Shown piece by piece: positions 4,749-5,086 of a stretch of 5,086 nucleotides of DNA. Made by a program: the position numbers and the translations under genes. Origin of the DNA: CAZSTA01 sp964609495 [NCBI: uncultured bacterium] (GTDB lineage Bacteria; CAZSTA01). The stretch's first letter is position 1, and every line of letters starts with the position of its first letter. The notes below the pieces were generated by a model. That model was not told the DNA's origin and did no database searches. It saw only the letters and a list, made by a program, of their open reading frames with translations. The stretch covers positions 26,988 through 32,073 of the forward strand of contig CAZSTA010000017.1 in the NCBI GenBank assembly GCA_964609495.1, given 5' to 3'.

Positions 4749-5086
4749 ATGAAGATGCCTTCGATATTCGCTAGATATCAGAAGAGACGCAGCGATATTT
4801 TGAGATTTGGGGAGAGTAACATCGGGCTAGAGGTTAGCAAGCAAGCTTATGAAATAGCGAAAAAGATGAACTTCAAACCAGAGTCATCTTATCCCCAGTG
4901 GTTAAAAGAGGAATTCCAGAGATGGAAAAGGAAAATTCTGCTCGATAAGGAAGTTAAAGTGGCAAAATATATGCTATCGAAGATCAAGCGAGAAGATATT
5001 AATTATGATAAGATCTATTATCAGATAGTTATAAGACATAATGCAATTAAGAGAGAAATAGAAGAAGTCTTAAAGGAGTTCGCGCC
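4749..5086 (+). CDS. Unknown charged protein, 3' end outside window
   Basis: I do not recognise this protein. The frame is open from ATG 4749-4751 to the right edge, giving 112 visible residues. GAAGGGGGT at 4734-4742 is a plausible ribosome site six bases before the ATG. The protein is rich in Lys, Arg and Glu, is predicted mostly helical, and has no signal peptide, membrane segment or Cys motif. Visible landmarks are an N-terminal basic patch (residues 10-14, YQKRR), SYPQWLKEEFQRWKRKILL at 47-65, and a helix-like C-terminal part with REIEEVLKEF at 102-111. Codons are more AT-rich than in the upstream genes (many AAA, ATA, TAT, AAT), hinting at an accessory or transferred gene, though the sample is short. 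The frame is open back to 4653 with a TTG at 4677, but that start lacks a ribosome site. It has its own promoter and follows a MITE-like element. Confidence 0.65.
   Translation, partial: MKMPSIFARYQKRRSDILRFGESNIGLEVSKQAYEIAKKMNFKPESSYPQWLKEEFQRWKRKILLDKEVKVAKYMLSKIKREDINYDKIYYQIVIRHNAIKREIEEVLKEFA

Overview
The window looks like bacterial DNA. Every gene has a strong Shine-Dalgarno sequence (GGAGG or AGGAGGTGATC type), there is a near-consensus sigma-70-type promoter, and there is one clear rho-independent terminator. Coding regions are rich in ATA, AGA/AGG and GAG/AAG codons and encode proteins rich in Glu, Lys, Arg, Ile and Val. That style suggests an anaerobic and possibly thermophilic bacterium. 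The radical SAM enzyme fits an anaerobe, but the phylum cannot be named from this sequence alone. All recognised genes lie on the + strand.

Bases 1-1580 hold two housekeeping genes of the aspartate pathway (Lys/Thr/Met, and diaminopimelate for cell wall). The first is the 3' part of aspartokinase (lysC-like), cut by the left edge. The second is a complete aspartate-semialdehyde dehydrogenase (asd), four bases further on. They catalyse consecutive steps, aspartate to aspartyl-phosphate to aspartate-semialdehyde. The aspartokinase frame contains a well-spaced internal ribosome site and ATG at 51-67, placed where some bacteria initiate a separate regulatory beta subunit.

Bases 1581-1833 hold no gene but are full of RNA structure. 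There is a 10-bp terminator hairpin, an upstream hairpin with competing pairings, a near-perfect Shine-Dalgarno with no start codon after it, and two tandem hairpins. Next come two genes that may form a cassette: a small Tat-signal protein of unknown function (1834-2388) and a radical SAM/SPASM enzyme with all its iron-sulphur cysteines (2466-3479). Between them a 14-bp hairpin carries a decoy ATG in its loop. A secreted single-domain DNRLRE protein follows (3560-4180).

Bases 4181-4748 are non-coding. They hold a 14-bp hairpin, then a 170-bp element with 25-bp imperfect terminal inverted repeats (20 of 25 matching) flanked by an exact 9-bp direct repeat. This is the anatomy of a MITE-like insertion. 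A strong promoter starts eight bases beyond the right-hand repeat and points at the last gene, an unrecognised, charged, AT-rich reading frame (4749 onward) cut by the right edge.

The most interesting parts are the Tat-protein/SPASM pair with its structured leader and the MITE-like element beside the promoter of the unknown gene. Neither can be called a new system without database comparison.
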